From assembly GCF_016786325.1 (NCBI RefSeq), contig NZ_JADWYU010000137.1:35536-99535 (forward strand): 64,000 bases of DNA. The letters are read 5' to 3'. This DNA is from Frankia nepalensis (lineage in GTDB: Bacteria; Actinomycetota; Actinomycetes; Frankiales; Frankiaceae). Shown here piece by piece: positions 34,862 to 44,015 of this stretch (the stretch's first letter is position 1; each line of letters opens with the position of its first letter). Below the pieces are notes generated by a model. It was given only the letters and a program-made list of their open reading frames with translations, was not told the DNA's origin and did no database searches. A program made the position numbers and the translations under genes.

Positions 34862-35703
34862 GACGCAGCTCCGGACAGGTCAAGGGAAAACTCAGGACCG
34901 GCACCGACGCCCAAAACGCCGGATCCGTCCCCGCCAGCGCGCGGCAAATGCGGCAGGATCGGAAGTTCACGGGCGCGCGAAAAAGAACGCGCCACCATCT
35001 CGGCGAAGCCCGGGAAGCCCGAAGAAGGCCACAACCCCTTTGACCCGCGCAGCGAGGAAGCGCGCGGGAGCCACGCCGAAACAGAAGCGTCTCAAGAAAT
35101 CGGAAAGTAGCGCCCCGGACACGCCATCGCGCCCGGTGAGACCACCCGTGGACGTCAGCCAGCGAGCCCGGCGACATTCACAGATGTGTGGATCGTACGA
35201 GAGCGGAGCTAAATATCGCGTACGGATAACCACCCCGTCAAGCGGTTCCCACCGGTCCGCCAACGCGCGTCGCCGCCGACGCCGAACCATGCGCGTAGCG
35301 AACCTGCACTACCGTCCGCCAGCACGACCGTCAAGGTGGTGGCACCGTGGATCTGGCCAAGTTCCAGCCGGTCCTCGGTGTGGCCGGCACCGATGGTCCC
35401 TATTGTCACGCTCCGCACGGCAAAGAGGCGCACTCTTAGCATACTTATGAGAGACTTGTCAAGAAGTCACACCGGGACGCCGCGGAGTCCTGACCAATCG
35501 CATCGCCCACCGAGGTCGGACGGCAGAGCCGCCGCCTCCAAGGAACTCCTGACCTGCACATTCGAAGGGACGTCAAGATCTTTTCGGTGATTCGCGCGCG
35601 ACCGGGCGGGAGGTCTGCCATAGTGGCGGTCCTCCACAATCGTCTTCGAGCCCGCTCTCCAGGAAGCTGACCCGACCCCTCCCGGCGAATTCACGTCAGC
35701 TTT
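34862..35703. other. 840-base gap upstream of the RHS gene
   Basis: The region is less GC-rich than its surroundings, especially 35410-35470 and 35690-35715. A minus-strand frame at 35442-35209 (76 codons) is open but has no family similarity I recognise. It may hold a long leader of the RHS gene or debris of an insertion. Confidence 0.5.
35433..35462 (-). promoter_or_regulatory. Candidate promoter for the RHS gene
   Basis: Minus-strand TTGACA (35462-35457) is a consensus -35, with TAAGAG (35438-35433) 18 bases on and an AT-rich stretch between. It lies about 570 bases before the RHS start. Confidence 0.35.
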
Positions 35704-36012
35704 TTACTTGACGCACAGTGACAGTGAACCGGCCAGGTAGGACCAACACCGAGCCACCGCACGATCGGACTCATGGGAGGCAGTCGCTATTCCGTCGGCG
35801 TCGGCGAAGGGCTGCTCGGCGGCCCGGACCAGGTCGCGCAGCGGCACGCCGTTCGCATAGGGGTGAATGGTGGGGACCGCGCCGGTGGGCAGGTTCTCGC
35901 CGATCAGCTCGAACCGGGTCTGATCCACGACCTCGACGGTACCGCCCGCGTCGGTGCGGCGACGCGGAGTCCGGCTTTCCGGGAGGCCCGGCCGTCCCGG
36001 AGGTCTGGCCAT
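35704..36012 (-). pseudogene. Gene fragment sharing a segment with 22.3 kb
   Basis: The minus-strand frame reads DAGGTVEVVDQTRFELIGEN, then GAVPTIHPYANGVPLRDLVR and AAEQPFADADGIA, which has the texture of real protein. It then breaks off into unrelated sequence at about base 35765 and stops. The first part is duplicated at 22340-22251. I regard it as the start of a protein of a family I cannot name, truncated at its 3' side. It sits at the right border of the accessory block, between the RHS upstream region and a TetR gene. Confidence 0.4.
35896..35985. repeat. ~90-bp dispersed direct repeat, copy 2
   Basis: Partner of 22251-22340, same orientation, 13.6 kb apart. Together they bracket the damaged catabolic cluster and the RHS toxin gene. 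Confidence 0.8.
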
Positions 36013-36054
36013 CCCGGGAGTCCGGCTATCCGGCCCGGGAGTCCGGCTATCCGG
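36013..36054. repeat. 21-bp tandem repeat overlapping the TetR stop codon
   Basis: CCCGGGAGTCCGGCTATCCGG occurs twice without change (36013-36033, 36034-36054). Weaker relatives lie at 35958 and 22321 (CGGAGTCCGGC). The TAG of the TetR gene is inside the second copy. Confidence 0.9.
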
Positions 36055-36670
36055 GATTCGGCGGGCGGCGGGGGGCGTCGGGGCGGGTGAGGTCGTCCAG
36101 CAGGGCGCGCAGGTAGGAGCGGAAGACCGTGGGGCGGTCGATCTGGGCCGGGTTGAGCAGCCACTGGGTCTCCAGGCCGATGTTGAAGGCCAGGATCTCG
36201 GTCGCCTTCACGTCCGGGTCGATGTCGGCGCGGATCTCGCCGGCGTCCTGGCCTCGGCGCAGTTCGCCGGCGATCAGGTCGCGGGTGGCCCGGTCGCGCT
36301 CGTCGAAGTAGTCGTGCAGGGGGGCGTCCGGGTCGAGGCTTTCGGCCCGCATGACCAGTCCCAGCCGAGTGAGGGTCTCCGACTCCGGGATCTCGCGGAC
36401 GTCCCGCAGGCCGAAGATGCCCTTTCCGCGGAACTCGTGCGCCGCCTTGACCAGTTCGGCGTCGCGGCGGGCCATGACGGCGCGCAGCAGGTCCTGTTTG
36501 GTGCCGAAGTGGTGCAGGATGCCGGCGTGCGTCAGGCCGACGCGTTCGGCCAGTTCCAGCAGGCCGGTGCCGCGGTAGCCACGCCGCGCGAACAGGTCGA
36601 CCGCGGCGTCGAGGATCTGCTCGCGCCGGGCGGCGCCGCGCCGGTTGACCGCGCCCTTCCTGGGAGGCAT
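36047..36670 (-). CDS. TetR-family regulator
   Basis: The product has 207 residues. The helix-turn-helix is ARREQILDAAVDLFARRGYR, GTGLLELAERVGLTHAGILH, HFGTKQDLLRAVMARRD (about 11-60). The C-terminal domain contains ATEILAFNIGLETQWLLNP, a phrase of the BetI/TetR_C group. The final residues PPNPG are encoded by a 21-bp tandem repeat that also supplies the stop, so the original C-terminus may have been replaced. ATG 36670 is used; ATG 36697 in frame is also possible. It is divergent from a secreted hydrolase gene and may control it. Confidence 0.85.
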   Translation of the reverse strand: MPPRKGAVNRRGAARREQILDAAVDLFARRGYRGTGLLELAERVGLTHAGILHHFGTKQDLLRAVMARRDAELVKAAHEFRGKGIFGLRDVREIPESETLTRLGLVMRAESLDPDAPLHDYFDERDRATRDLIAGELRRGQDAGEIRADIDPDVKATEILAFNIGLETQWLLNPAQIDRPTVFRSYLRALLDDLTRPDAPRRPPNPG

Positions 36671-36705
36671 TCCCCACCGTACCGACAGCGCCCGCATGAC
36701 AGCGG

Positions 36706-36733
36706 TTGACACGTCCGTAACCCCCGATAGCCT
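36706..36733 (+). promoter_or_regulatory. Candidate promoter of the secreted hydrolase gene
   Basis: TTGACA (36706-36711) and TAGCCT (36728-36733) with a 16-base spacer, in the divergent region shared with the TetR gene. Confidence 0.45.
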
Positions 36734-36827
36734 TACAACCCTGTCAGGAAAACGTGGGGCTGACGCGCCGCTTCGTTTCCCGCGGCCCGGCTCGGACCGT
36801 CCCACCAGGCATGGGCGGGAGGCACCG

Positions 36828-38915
36828 GTGGTGGTGGAAGGGTTACGTCGTCGCGGGTCCGGCTGGGTGATTCCCCTCGCGGTGGCGACCGCGGTCACGG
36901 CGGGACTCGTCCCGCTCGCGACGACCACGGCGGCCGGCGCCGGCGGGCTACCGGACTGCGCGCCGGCCTCCCCCGGCGGCCCGGTCTTCGTGACCGACAG
37001 GTGCGTGGACCCGGACCTGCGCGAGCCCTACACCGACGTCGACGAGCAGCGCGTCACGACCGACCCGGCGACCGGGACGACGGTGCGCTACCGCTACATC
37101 CACGGCGGATTCACCGGCACGAACGCCCGGTTCTCCTTCTACTTCCCCGCCGCCGAGAAGTACCAGGGCCGCTTCTTCGAGTACACCTACCCCACGATCG
37201 CCGAGGAGGACGCCACCCCCGCCACCATCGCCTTCGCCCTCTCCCACGGGGCCTACGCCGTCTCGACGAACAACGGCGGCGGCGTCACCGCCGCGCCCGT
37301 GCTCGGCGGATACCGGGTCAACGCGGCCGCGGCGAAGTACTCGCGGGTCGTCGCCGACGGCGTGTACCGCAAGCCCGGCCGCCCCCGCGGCTACATCTAC
37401 GGCGGCAGCGGCGGCGCCTACCAGACCCTCGGCGCGCTGGAGAACACCTCAGGGGTGTGGGACGGCGGCGTCCCGATGGTGCCCGGGGTCCCGAACGCGA
37501 TCCCCAGCTTCCAGGCCTCCCAGGTGCTGGCGCTGCGCGTGCTGGCCGACAAGCTCCCCCAGATCGCCGACGCCGTCGCGCCCGGCGGCAGCGGCGACCC
37601 GTACGCCGGCCTGACCCCCGTGCAGGCCGGTGTCCTGCGGGAGGTGACCCGCCTCGGCTTCCCGCCGCGCGGCTGGTGGCAGTACGGGTCCATGTACGGC
37701 GGGTCGTTCGGCGCCGTCCAGGCCGTCGTGCGGGCCACCGACCCCGGCTACGTCAACGACTTCTGGAACGTCCCCGGCTACGAGGGTGCCGACGACCCCG
37801 CCGTGGCGGCCGCCCGCGTCCAGTACGACACGACGATCCAGAGCCTCGTCGGCACCCCGGCCACCGGCGTCGTCCTCGCCGGCCTGCCCGCCGGTGACCT
37901 CACCGGCGCCGACCTGGTCGTCACCAGCGGCGCCGCCGCCGGGAAGTCCCTCACGTTCGGCGCGATCGACGGCAACACGGTCAGCTTCCCGTGGGGCGCC
38001 GACCCGGCCGTCACGAACGCGCTGGCGGCCGGCGACCGGGTGCGCATCGACACCTCCTGGTCGGTCGCGCTGCAGTACTACCAGCGTCATTCCGTCCCCG
38101 GCACCGACCAGTACGGCTGGAACCAGTACCGCGGCGCGGGCGGCGCCCCGGTCTACGCGCAGCGCCCCTACCTCGTCGGCCCGCTGCTGGCCGCGAACGC
38201 CGGCGGCGCCGCCCCCACCGGCCGCTTCCACGGAAAAATGATCATGCTGGCGTCGACGATGGACATCCAGGCCTACTCCTGGTCGGCCGACTGGTACGCG
38301 AAGCGGGCCACGCCGGCGCGGGGCGGCCAGACCAGCGACAGCTTCCGGCTCTGGTACATGGACAACGCCGACCACGTCGCGCCTGAGGCCATCGGCCCTG
38401 GCGCCGCGGCGCACGTCGTCGGCTACACCGGCGAGTGGCAGCGCGCCCTGCTCGACCTCGACGCCTGGGTCACGCGCGGCGTCCGGCCGCCGGCGAGCAG
38501 CAGGTACACCGTCGACGCCGACTCCCAGGTGACCGTGGCCGCGACCGCCGGCCAGCGCGGGGGCGTCCAGCCCGTCGTCGCCCTCACCGCCCGCGCCGCG
38601 CGCGGCAAGCCCGCCGCCGACCGCGTCGAGGTCGTCGCCGGGCAGCCGGTCGCGTTCACCGCCCGGGCGTCCACGCCGCCGGGGGCCGGCAAGATCGTGA
38701 AGGTGGAGTGGGACTTCGTCGGCGCCGGCACGTTCCCGGACCCGGCGCGTGGCGTGCGCGTCGGCCCGGAGGCGAACGTGGACGCGACCCACGTCTACGG
38801 CGCGCCGGGCACCTACTTCGCCGTCGTCCGCGTCACCGCGCAACGCGACGGCGACCCGCGCACCCCGTTCGCCCTCGTCCAGAACCTGGACACCGTCCGC
38901 GTCGTCGTCCGGTAG
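36828..38915 (+). CDS. Secreted alpha/beta-hydrolase-like protein with C-terminal PKD domain
   Basis: The product has 695 residues. A signal peptide is visible (WVIPLAVATAVTAGLVPLAT, ending near AAGAGG). The hydrolase part has RPRGYIYGGSGGAYQTLGAL (about 184-203) with a GGSGG nucleophile elbow, and the late segment RLWYMDNADHVAPEAIG with Asp and His, consistent with a catalytic triad; the layout is reminiscent of tannase or feruloyl-esterase proteins. The last ~90 residues are a PKD domain (GQPVAFTARASTPPGAGKIV, EWDFVGAGTFPD, HVYGAPGTYFAVVRV). Such PKD units bind polysaccharide or pack against the enzyme. GGAGG lies five bases before GTG 36828; GTG 36831 is as good. Substrate unknown. Confidence 0.75.
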   Translation: MVVEGLRRRGSGWVIPLAVATAVTAGLVPLATTTAAGAGGLPDCAPASPGGPVFVTDRCVDPDLREPYTDVDEQRVTTDPATGTTVRYRYIHGGFTGTNARFSFYFPAAEKYQGRFFEYTYPTIAEEDATPATIAFALSHGAYAVSTNNGGGVTAAPVLGGYRVNAAAAKYSRVVADGVYRKPGRPRGYIYGGSGGAYQTLGALENTSGVWDGGVPMVPGVPNAIPSFQASQVLALRVLADKLPQIADAVAPGGSGDPYAGLTPVQAGVLREVTRLGFPPRGWWQYGSMYGGSFGAVQAVVRATDPGYVNDFWNVPGYEGADDPAVAAARVQYDTTIQSLVGTPATGVVLAGLPAGDLTGADLVVTSGAAAGKSLTFGAIDGNTVSFPWGADPAVTNALAAGDRVRIDTSWSVALQYYQRHSVPGTDQYGWNQYRGAGGAPVYAQRPYLVGPLLAANAGGAAPTGRFHGKMIMLASTMDIQAYSWSADWYAKRATPARGGQTSDSFRLWYMDNADHVAPEAIGPGAAAHVVGYTGEWQRALLDLDAWVTRGVRPPASSRYTVDADSQVTVAATAGQRGGVQPVVALTARAARGKPAADRVEVVAGQPVAFTARASTPPGAGKIVKVEWDFVGAGTFPDPARGVRVGPEANVDATHVYGAPGTYFAVVRVTAQRDGDPRTPFALVQNLDTVRVVVR

Positions 38916-38954
38916 ATCCCCTGCTCGGGCCGCCCGCCGCCCGTCGGCCTCCTC

Positions 38955-38995
38955 TCGCCCGCTCGACGCCAGCCGGACGCCCGTCGAGCGGGCGA
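38955..38995. terminator. 14-bp perfect hairpin
   Basis: TCGCCCGCTCGACG (38955-38968) pairs fully with CGTCGAGCGGGCGA (38982-38995), 40 bases after the hydrolase stop. No T-run. Confidence 0.7.
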
Positions 38996-39207
38996 ACCAG
39001 AGGATCCCGGCGGATGACGGCCCCGGCACGGGCGCCGCCGGGCCGGACCCGGCGTTCCCCCACGCCGACATGCCGACATGCCGACGAGCCACGGCGCCGG
39101 CCGAGCCGTGAACGCCGCCGGCCGGTAGATTAAGCCTGGATGACAACGTTCATTCACGGCCGCGCCATTCTCCGGCCGGCGTCGGCGCCATTCTGGAGCC
39201 GCGGGCG

Positions 39208-41379
39208 ATGAACCACGCCGTCGACCCGGCTGGATTCGGCTTCACGTTCACCGACGGCGTGGCGCGCGTGCGCGCCGGCGAGCTCACCGCCGCCGACGCC
39301 GCCGAGCTGCTCGTCAAGCAGCTGCGCGACGACGAGCTGCTGTGGCTGCTCGACGGCGACACCCCGGTCCGCGCGCTGCGCACCATCCAGGCCCGGATGC
39401 GGTCCGGGCCGATCACCGCCGGCGCGCTGCCCCGCCTTGGCATTCCCGGGATCCGGTTCAGCGACGGCCCGCGCGGCGTCGTCATGGGAAACTCGACCGC
39501 GTTCCCCGTGACGATGATGCGGGCCGCGACCTGGGACCCCGACCTCGAGGAACGCGTCGGCCACGCCATGGGGCTCGAAGCGCGGGCCCGGGGCGCCAAC
39601 TACTCGGGCGCGGTCTGCGTCAACCTGCTGCGCCACCCGGCCTGGGGCCGCGCCCAGGAATCCTACGGCGAGGACCCGGTGCTCACCGGCCAGCTGGGCG
39701 CCGCGCTGACCCGCGGCCTGCGCCGCAACGTCATGGCCTGCGTCAAGCACTTCGCGCTCAACTCCATGGAGAACGCGCGTTTCAAGGTGGACGTGGCCGT
39801 CGACGAGCACGCGCTGCACGAGGTCTACCTGCCGCATTTCAAGGCCACCGTCGACGCCGGCGCCGACTCGTTCATGAGTTCCTACAACGCGGTCAACGGC
39901 GCCTTTCTGGACGTCAACAGGACCCTGCTCACCGACGTTCTGCGCGACGAATGGGGCTTTGAGGGCTTCGTTACCAGCGACTGGCTGTGGGGCGTCCACG
40001 ACGCGGTCGCGAGCCTCGACGCCGGCATGGACGTCGAGATGCCGCTGCGTGCCCTGCGGGCCCGCGAGCTGCCCGGGGCGCTGCGCGCCGGCCGCCTGCC
40101 CCGCGAGACCGTGCTCCGCTCGGCGCGCCGCATCCTCGCGACCACCCTGGCGCACGCGGCGACGCGCGACGAGGCCGAACCGGCCGCCGACGTCGTCGCC
40201 GCGCCCGCGCACCGCGCGCTCGCCCGCGAGGCCGCCGTGCGCGGCACCGTCCTGCTGCGCAACGAACCGGCCGGCGGCGCGCCCCTGCTGCCGCTGCCGG
40301 CGACGACCCGCCGGCTCGCGGTCCTCGGGCACCTCGCGGCCGCGCCCAACCTGGGCGACCACGGCTCGTCCACCGTCCGCCCGCCCACGACGTGCTCCCC
40401 GCTCGAAGGCCTGCGCGAAGCCCTGCCCGCCGTCGAGATCGACCACCTCGACGGCGCGGACGCCGCCGCCGCCGCGCGCGCCGCGGCCGCCGCGGACACC
40501 GCCGTGGTGGTCGTCGGCCTGACCCACGACGACGAGGGCGAGCGCGTCATGAACGACGACCCCGCGAGCCTGCGCGTCCTCGGCTTCCCGTTCACCGTGC
40601 CGGTTCTCGGGCGCCTGCTGGGGCACGTCGCCCGGCTGCTGGTCCGGTACGGCCGCGGCGGCGACCGCGCGTCGCTGACGCTGCGCCCGCGCGACGAGCG
40701 GCTCATCGCCGCCGTCGCCGCCGCCAACCCGCGCACCGTGGTCGTGGTCATCGGCGGCAGCGCGATCCTCATGGAGGCCTGGCGCGACCGGGTCCCCGCG
40801 ATCCTCCTGGCCTTCTACCCGGGCATGGAGGGCGGCCGGGCACTCGGCGACGTCCTCACCGGCCGGGCGGAACCGGGCGGCCGGCTCCCCTTCGCGATCC
40901 CCACCGACGCCGCGCACCTGCCGTTCTTCGACGCCGAGGCCCGCCGCGTCACCTACGACGCCTGGTGGGGACAGCGCAAGCTCGACCGGGACGGCCACCC
41001 GGCCGCCTACCCCTTCGGCTTCGGGCTCGGCTACACGACCTTCGACCTGGAGCTCACCGGTCACCGCGTGTCGGGCGGCGACGGCGCGGCGACCGTCCGG
41101 GTCCGCAACACCGGTACCCGCGCGGGGTCGACGGTCGCGCAGGTCTACGCCGCGGACGCGGACGCGCCACGGCCCGTGCCCCAGCTGATCGGCTTCCGGC
41201 GGGTCGAACTCGCCGCCGGCGCCGCCACCGAGGTCACCATCCCCCTCGACCTGACGCCCACCCTCGAACGCGACCCGACCACCCGGGCCTGGGCCCGGCG
41301 GCCCGGCACCTGGCGGATCCTGGCCGCCCCGCACAGCCCCGGCCCGGTCGACGGAGCACCGCTCCTCGTGACGGGCTGA
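39208..41379 (+). CDS. Glycoside hydrolase family 3 beta-glycosidase
   Basis: The product has 723 residues, typical for GH3. The (alpha/beta)8 domain has IPGIRFSDGPRGV (about 75-87), RNVMACVKHFALNSMENAR with the KH motif (about 173-191), and the nucleophile Asp in FEGFVTSDWLWGVHD (about 250-264). The second sandwich domain holds VVVVIGGSAILMEAWRDRVP, and the FnIII-like C-terminus ends near GTWRILAAPHSPGPVD. It releases terminal beta-linked glucose or xylose. No signal peptide is evident, so it should act inside the cell on imported oligosaccharides. The region between the two main domains (about 415-480) is shorter in conserved content than usual. The gene stands alone. Confidence 0.92.
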   Translation: MNHAVDPAGFGFTFTDGVARVRAGELTAADAAELLVKQLRDDELLWLLDGDTPVRALRTIQARMRSGPITAGALPRLGIPGIRFSDGPRGVVMGNSTAFPVTMMRAATWDPDLEERVGHAMGLEARARGANYSGAVCVNLLRHPAWGRAQESYGEDPVLTGQLGAALTRGLRRNVMACVKHFALNSMENARFKVDVAVDEHALHEVYLPHFKATVDAGADSFMSSYNAVNGAFLDVNRTLLTDVLRDEWGFEGFVTSDWLWGVHDAVASLDAGMDVEMPLRALRARELPGALRAGRLPRETVLRSARRILATTLAHAATRDEAEPAADVVAAPAHRALAREAAVRGTVLLRNEPAGGAPLLPLPATTRRLAVLGHLAAAPNLGDHGSSTVRPPTTCSPLEGLREALPAVEIDHLDGADAAAAARAAAAADTAVVVVGLTHDDEGERVMNDDPASLRVLGFPFTVPVLGRLLGHVARLLVRYGRGGDRASLTLRPRDERLIAAVAAANPRTVVVVIGGSAILMEAWRDRVPAILLAFYPGMEGGRALGDVLTGRAEPGGRLPFAIPTDAAHLPFFDAEARRVTYDAWWGQRKLDRDGHPAAYPFGFGLGYTTFDLELTGHRVSGGDGAATVRVRNTGTRAGSTVAQVYAADADAPRPVPQLIGFRRVELAAGAATEVTIPLDLTPTLERDPTTRAWARRPGTWRILAAPHSPGPVDGAPLLVTG

Positions 41380-41808
41380 CCACTGGCGCCGGTCGGCGCG
41401 CCGTCCAGTCACGTCCCCTCCGGCCTCGCCGGCAGCCGGACACGCCGCGAGCGGACACGCCGGAGAGCAGGCACGCCGTCAGCCGGCTCGTTCGCCGCCA
41501 TGAGTTCCGAGGTCCGGCGTTGACCGGCCACGTGGGGCGATGGGACATCGCGGGTGGCTGGCCGGTCCTGGGATCGGTCCATGGGCTGTGGTGCCAGACG
41601 AGTAGGTATTCGGCACCATGGCCTCTGGGATCATGGTCGAGCACCCCACAGGTCATGACCGGCCGCTCGTCGGGGCCGGCCCGCTCACCGGGCACGAGGT
41701 TGCCCTCTCGGGACGTCCGCGGCGCCTGCCCGCCGTTGACGGCCGGCTGACTGTCGCCCGGCCGTCGTTCGGCGACGTCGGCGCGCCTGCCTGCCCTACA
41801 ACAGGGAC
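41380..41808. other. Intergenic region
   Basis: No gene or strong hairpin is seen. The short plus-strand frame from 41618 overlaps the next gene in another frame and looks like a shadow. Confidence 0.5.
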
Positions 41809-42426
41809 ATGCCACGGTTGTTCGCGCTGCTGGTCGCAGAGGTGCTGGTCGTCATCGGCGGGATCTTCACCGCCGCCTTCCTGCTCCCGACCGACAAGAT
41901 CTTCCTACTCGGGCCGATCATCGCGGTATCGATGATCGTCCTCATGTCCTCGGTCTTCCTCCTGCTGCCACGGCTGATGCGCGCCAGGCTGCAACAGCTG
42001 GGGCTGCCGGTCGGTCCGGGGTGGCACCGCTCGTCGGGGTCCGGCTCCTCCAGCCGGGGCAGCCGCCTGGACAGCGACTTCGCCTACTGGTTCGGCCCGG
42101 GCACCGACCGCGGCGATGGCCACGACGACTACGACCCCGGCGACCACCACCGACGCCACGCCGAGCACAGCGGCCACTCAGGCCACGGCTGGCACCACGG
42201 CCCGCACGGGCACCAGCACGGCGACCACCACCACGGCCATCACGATCACGGCCATCACGGTCATGGCTGGGACTCCCACGCCGGCTCCGACAGCTGGAGC
42301 TCCAGCGGCTCGGACAGCTCCTGGTCGAGCGGCAGCTCCGACAGCTCGTCCTCGTCCAGCAGCAGCTCGGACAGCTCGTCCTCCAGCAGCAGCTCCGACA
42401 GTTCCTCGTCCAGCAGCAGCTGGTAG
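41809..42426 (+). CDS. Two-helix membrane protein with His-rich and Ser-rich tails
   Basis: The product has 205 residues. Two membrane helices come first (LFALLVAEVLVVIGGIFTAA, about 4-25, and FLLGPIIAVSMIVLMSSVFL, about 32-52). Residues about 105-160 are extremely His-rich, alternating His, Gly and Asp (HHGPHGHQHGDHHHGHHDHG), and would bind zinc, nickel or copper ions. The last ~45 residues are almost only Ser with regular Asp (SSDSSSSSSSSSDSSSS) and end in Trp. Composition this biased is rare. The frame is clear because the other frames give only arginine-rich or Leu/Gln products. AGGGA precedes the ATG very closely. A role in metal binding at the membrane is an inference; no family is recognised. 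Confidence 0.7.
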   Translation: MPRLFALLVAEVLVVIGGIFTAAFLLPTDKIFLLGPIIAVSMIVLMSSVFLLLPRLMRARLQQLGLPVGPGWHRSSGSGSSSRGSRLDSDFAYWFGPGTDRGDGHDDYDPGDHHRRHAEHSGHSGHGWHHGPHGHQHGDHHHGHHDHGHHGHGWDSHAGSDSWSSSGSDSSWSSGSSDSSSSSSSSSDSSSSSSSSDSSSSSSSW

Positions 42427-42542
42427 CGGGCGCGCCGCCCCGCCGCCACCCGGAAACACCTCCGAGATCCGGCGCGGGACCGCGTCACCCGCCCGCGAAG
42501 ACGGGACCACCGGTCTCGGACCGCGCCGGGCCCGGCGTTCGG

Positions 42543-43037
42543 TCACTTGGCCGGGTCTAGGAGCAGGAAGTACTGCTCGCTGGGAAGGCTGGTGAACCCG
42601 GCCTTCTCGTAGGTCGCGCGGGCGGGGGCATGGCCGGGGTCGCCACCGGTGTTGACGATCGCGAGCTGGCGGCCGGCGGTACGCATCGACTCCACCGCGT
42701 GGTTCGTCAGCCGCGAGCCCACACCCCGGCCCTGGTGGGCCGGGTCCACCGCGATCATGAAGATCTCTCCGTGGGGCTCGCCCTCGGGCAGATCGACGGC
42801 GGTGAAGCCGGCCACCTCGCCGCCGTCGGCCTCGGCGACCCACACCTGGTAGGTACCGAACGCGCGACGGACGTCTTTCTCCTGGTAGCGGCGCCAGTCC
42901 TCGGTGAACAGCTGGCGGAACAGCGCCGGGCCGACGACGGCGCGCATCGAGGCGAACACCGGCTCCCAGGCCCGCAGCGAAAGCTCGACGACGCGGTCCT
43001 CGTCGGCGGCCACGGCCGCCCTGATCAGAATCGTCAC
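42543..43037 (-). CDS. GNAT-family N-acetyltransferase
   Basis: The product has 164 residues. The acetyl-CoA site is IFMIAVDPAHQGRGVGSRLT (about 92-111), the Q-x-x-G-x-G/A loop of GNAT enzymes. Flanking strands are VWVAEADGGEVAGFTAVDL and RQLAIVNTGGDPGHAPARAT, ending YEKAGFTSLPSEQYFLLL. It would acetylate an amine on a small molecule or protein. The GTG start overlaps the stop of the PIG-L deacetylase gene (GTGA at 43034-43037), so the two are translated together. The pairing of a deacetylase and an acetyltransferase suggests they act on related amino-sugar substrates (inference). Confidence 0.88.
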   Translation of the reverse strand: MTILIRAAVAADEDRVVELSLRAWEPVFASMRAVVGPALFRQLFTEDWRRYQEKDVRRAFGTYQVWVAEADGGEVAGFTAVDLPEGEPHGEIFMIAVDPAHQGRGVGSRLTNHAVESMRTAGRQLAIVNTGGDPGHAPARATYEKAGFTSLPSEQYFLLLDPAK

Positions 43038-43909
43038 GCGGCCACCATCTCTGACCTCTGCGCGGGAATCGAGCCAAATTCCGCGTCGACGGGGACACCC
43101 ACGGCTCGGGCCGCGCGGCCGGCGCGGCCGGCGCGGCCGGCTCGGGCCGCGCGAGCGGTGCGGCCGGTACGAGCGGTGCCGCGGGTGCGAGCGGTGCGGG
43201 CGGCGTCGACGAAGCCCTCCTCGGCCACCCAGGCGGTGAACAGGTCGAGGCCGAACGCGCCGACCGTGGGCTCGACCTGGCTCGCCATCGCCCGCAGCGC
43301 CGTCACCTTGCGGTCGAGCGCCGGGCCGGCGAGCGGCAGGTGCTCGGACAGCGCCGCGGCCGGCACGCCGACGGGCCGCTCGTCGGTCATGAACACCCCG
43401 ATCCGGGCGGACAGCGCGCCGAAACGCTCCAGGCTCTCGGCCGTCCACGCCGTCTCCAGCAGGCGGAAGCCGCGCCCTCGCGCCTCCCACGCGGCGCGCA
43501 CCCAGCGGTGCACGGCGAGGTGGTCGGGGTGGAAGGTGAACCCGTCCGGCCCGAAGGTCACGACCGTGTCGGGCCTGATCTCGTCGATCAGCTCGCTCAC
43601 CAGCCGGGCACCGACGTCGTCCCAGAGGTCGAGGCCACCGTCGGGCAGGCCGAGGAAGCGATGTTCCTGGACGCCGAGCACGGCCAGCGCGGCGGCGGCC
43701 TCGAGGCGCCGGACGGCGGCGAGGCGTTCTGGCGGCCACGCCACCGGGTCGTCGGTGCCCAGTTCGCCGGCGGTCGCCGACACGCACACGACCCTCTGGC
43801 CGGCGGCGACGGCGGCGGCCATGAGGCCGCCTGCGAGGTAGGTCTCGTCATCGGGGTGCGCCCAGATCGTCAGGACGGTCCCAAGGTCAGCAATACGTGA
43901 ACGGTTCAT
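43034..43909 (-). CDS. PIG-L family deacetylase
   Basis: The product has 291 residues. The zinc motif is LTIWAHPDDETYLAGGLMAA (about 13-32, AHPDDE) and the second His pair is in FGPDGFTFHPDHLAVHRW (about 119-136). This family removes acetyl groups from N-acetylglucosamine-like substrates; mycothiol enzymes MshB and Mca belong to it. Residues about 237-275 are a low-complexity Arg/Ala/Thr/Gly run (TARTRGTARTGRTARAAR) from short DNA repeats near 43100-43200, not part of the fold. The ATG at 43909 has no ribosome site, and the transcript may be leaderless. Its stop overlaps the GNAT gene start. Confidence 0.88.
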   Translation of the reverse strand: MNRSRIADLGTVLTIWAHPDDETYLAGGLMAAAVAAGQRVVCVSATAGELGTDDPVAWPPERLAAVRRLEAAAALAVLGVQEHRFLGLPDGGLDLWDDVGARLVSELIDEIRPDTVVTFGPDGFTFHPDHLAVHRWVRAAWEARGRGFRLLETAWTAESLERFGALSARIGVFMTDERPVGVPAAALSEHLPLAGPALDRKVTALRAMASQVEPTVGAFGLDLFTAWVAEEGFVDAARTARTRGTARTGRTARAARAGRAGRAGRAARAVGVPVDAEFGSIPAQRSEMVAA

Positions 43910-44015
43910 GGTGCAAGGGTCGTGCACGTCCCTTCCGGGAACCTTCCGTCGCCGCGTCAGCCCGCTGACAGCGGCTGCAAGCGCGCTGTCAGCGGCCGGG
44001 CGGAGCGTTCTGGCC

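Noticed and set aside
35209..35442. 76-codon minus-strand frame upstream of the RHS gene
   Set aside because: It starts within a candidate promoter, has no ribosome site and no recognisable family; listed only in the gap description.
39154..41412. 752-codon open frame on the minus strand
   Set aside because: Antisense to the GH3 gene, which has all catalytic motifs.
42021..42560. Alternative frames over the His/Ser-rich gene
   Set aside because: They give Leu/Gln- or Arg-rich products and no membrane segment, whereas the chosen frame has two clear helices and a ribosome-like site.
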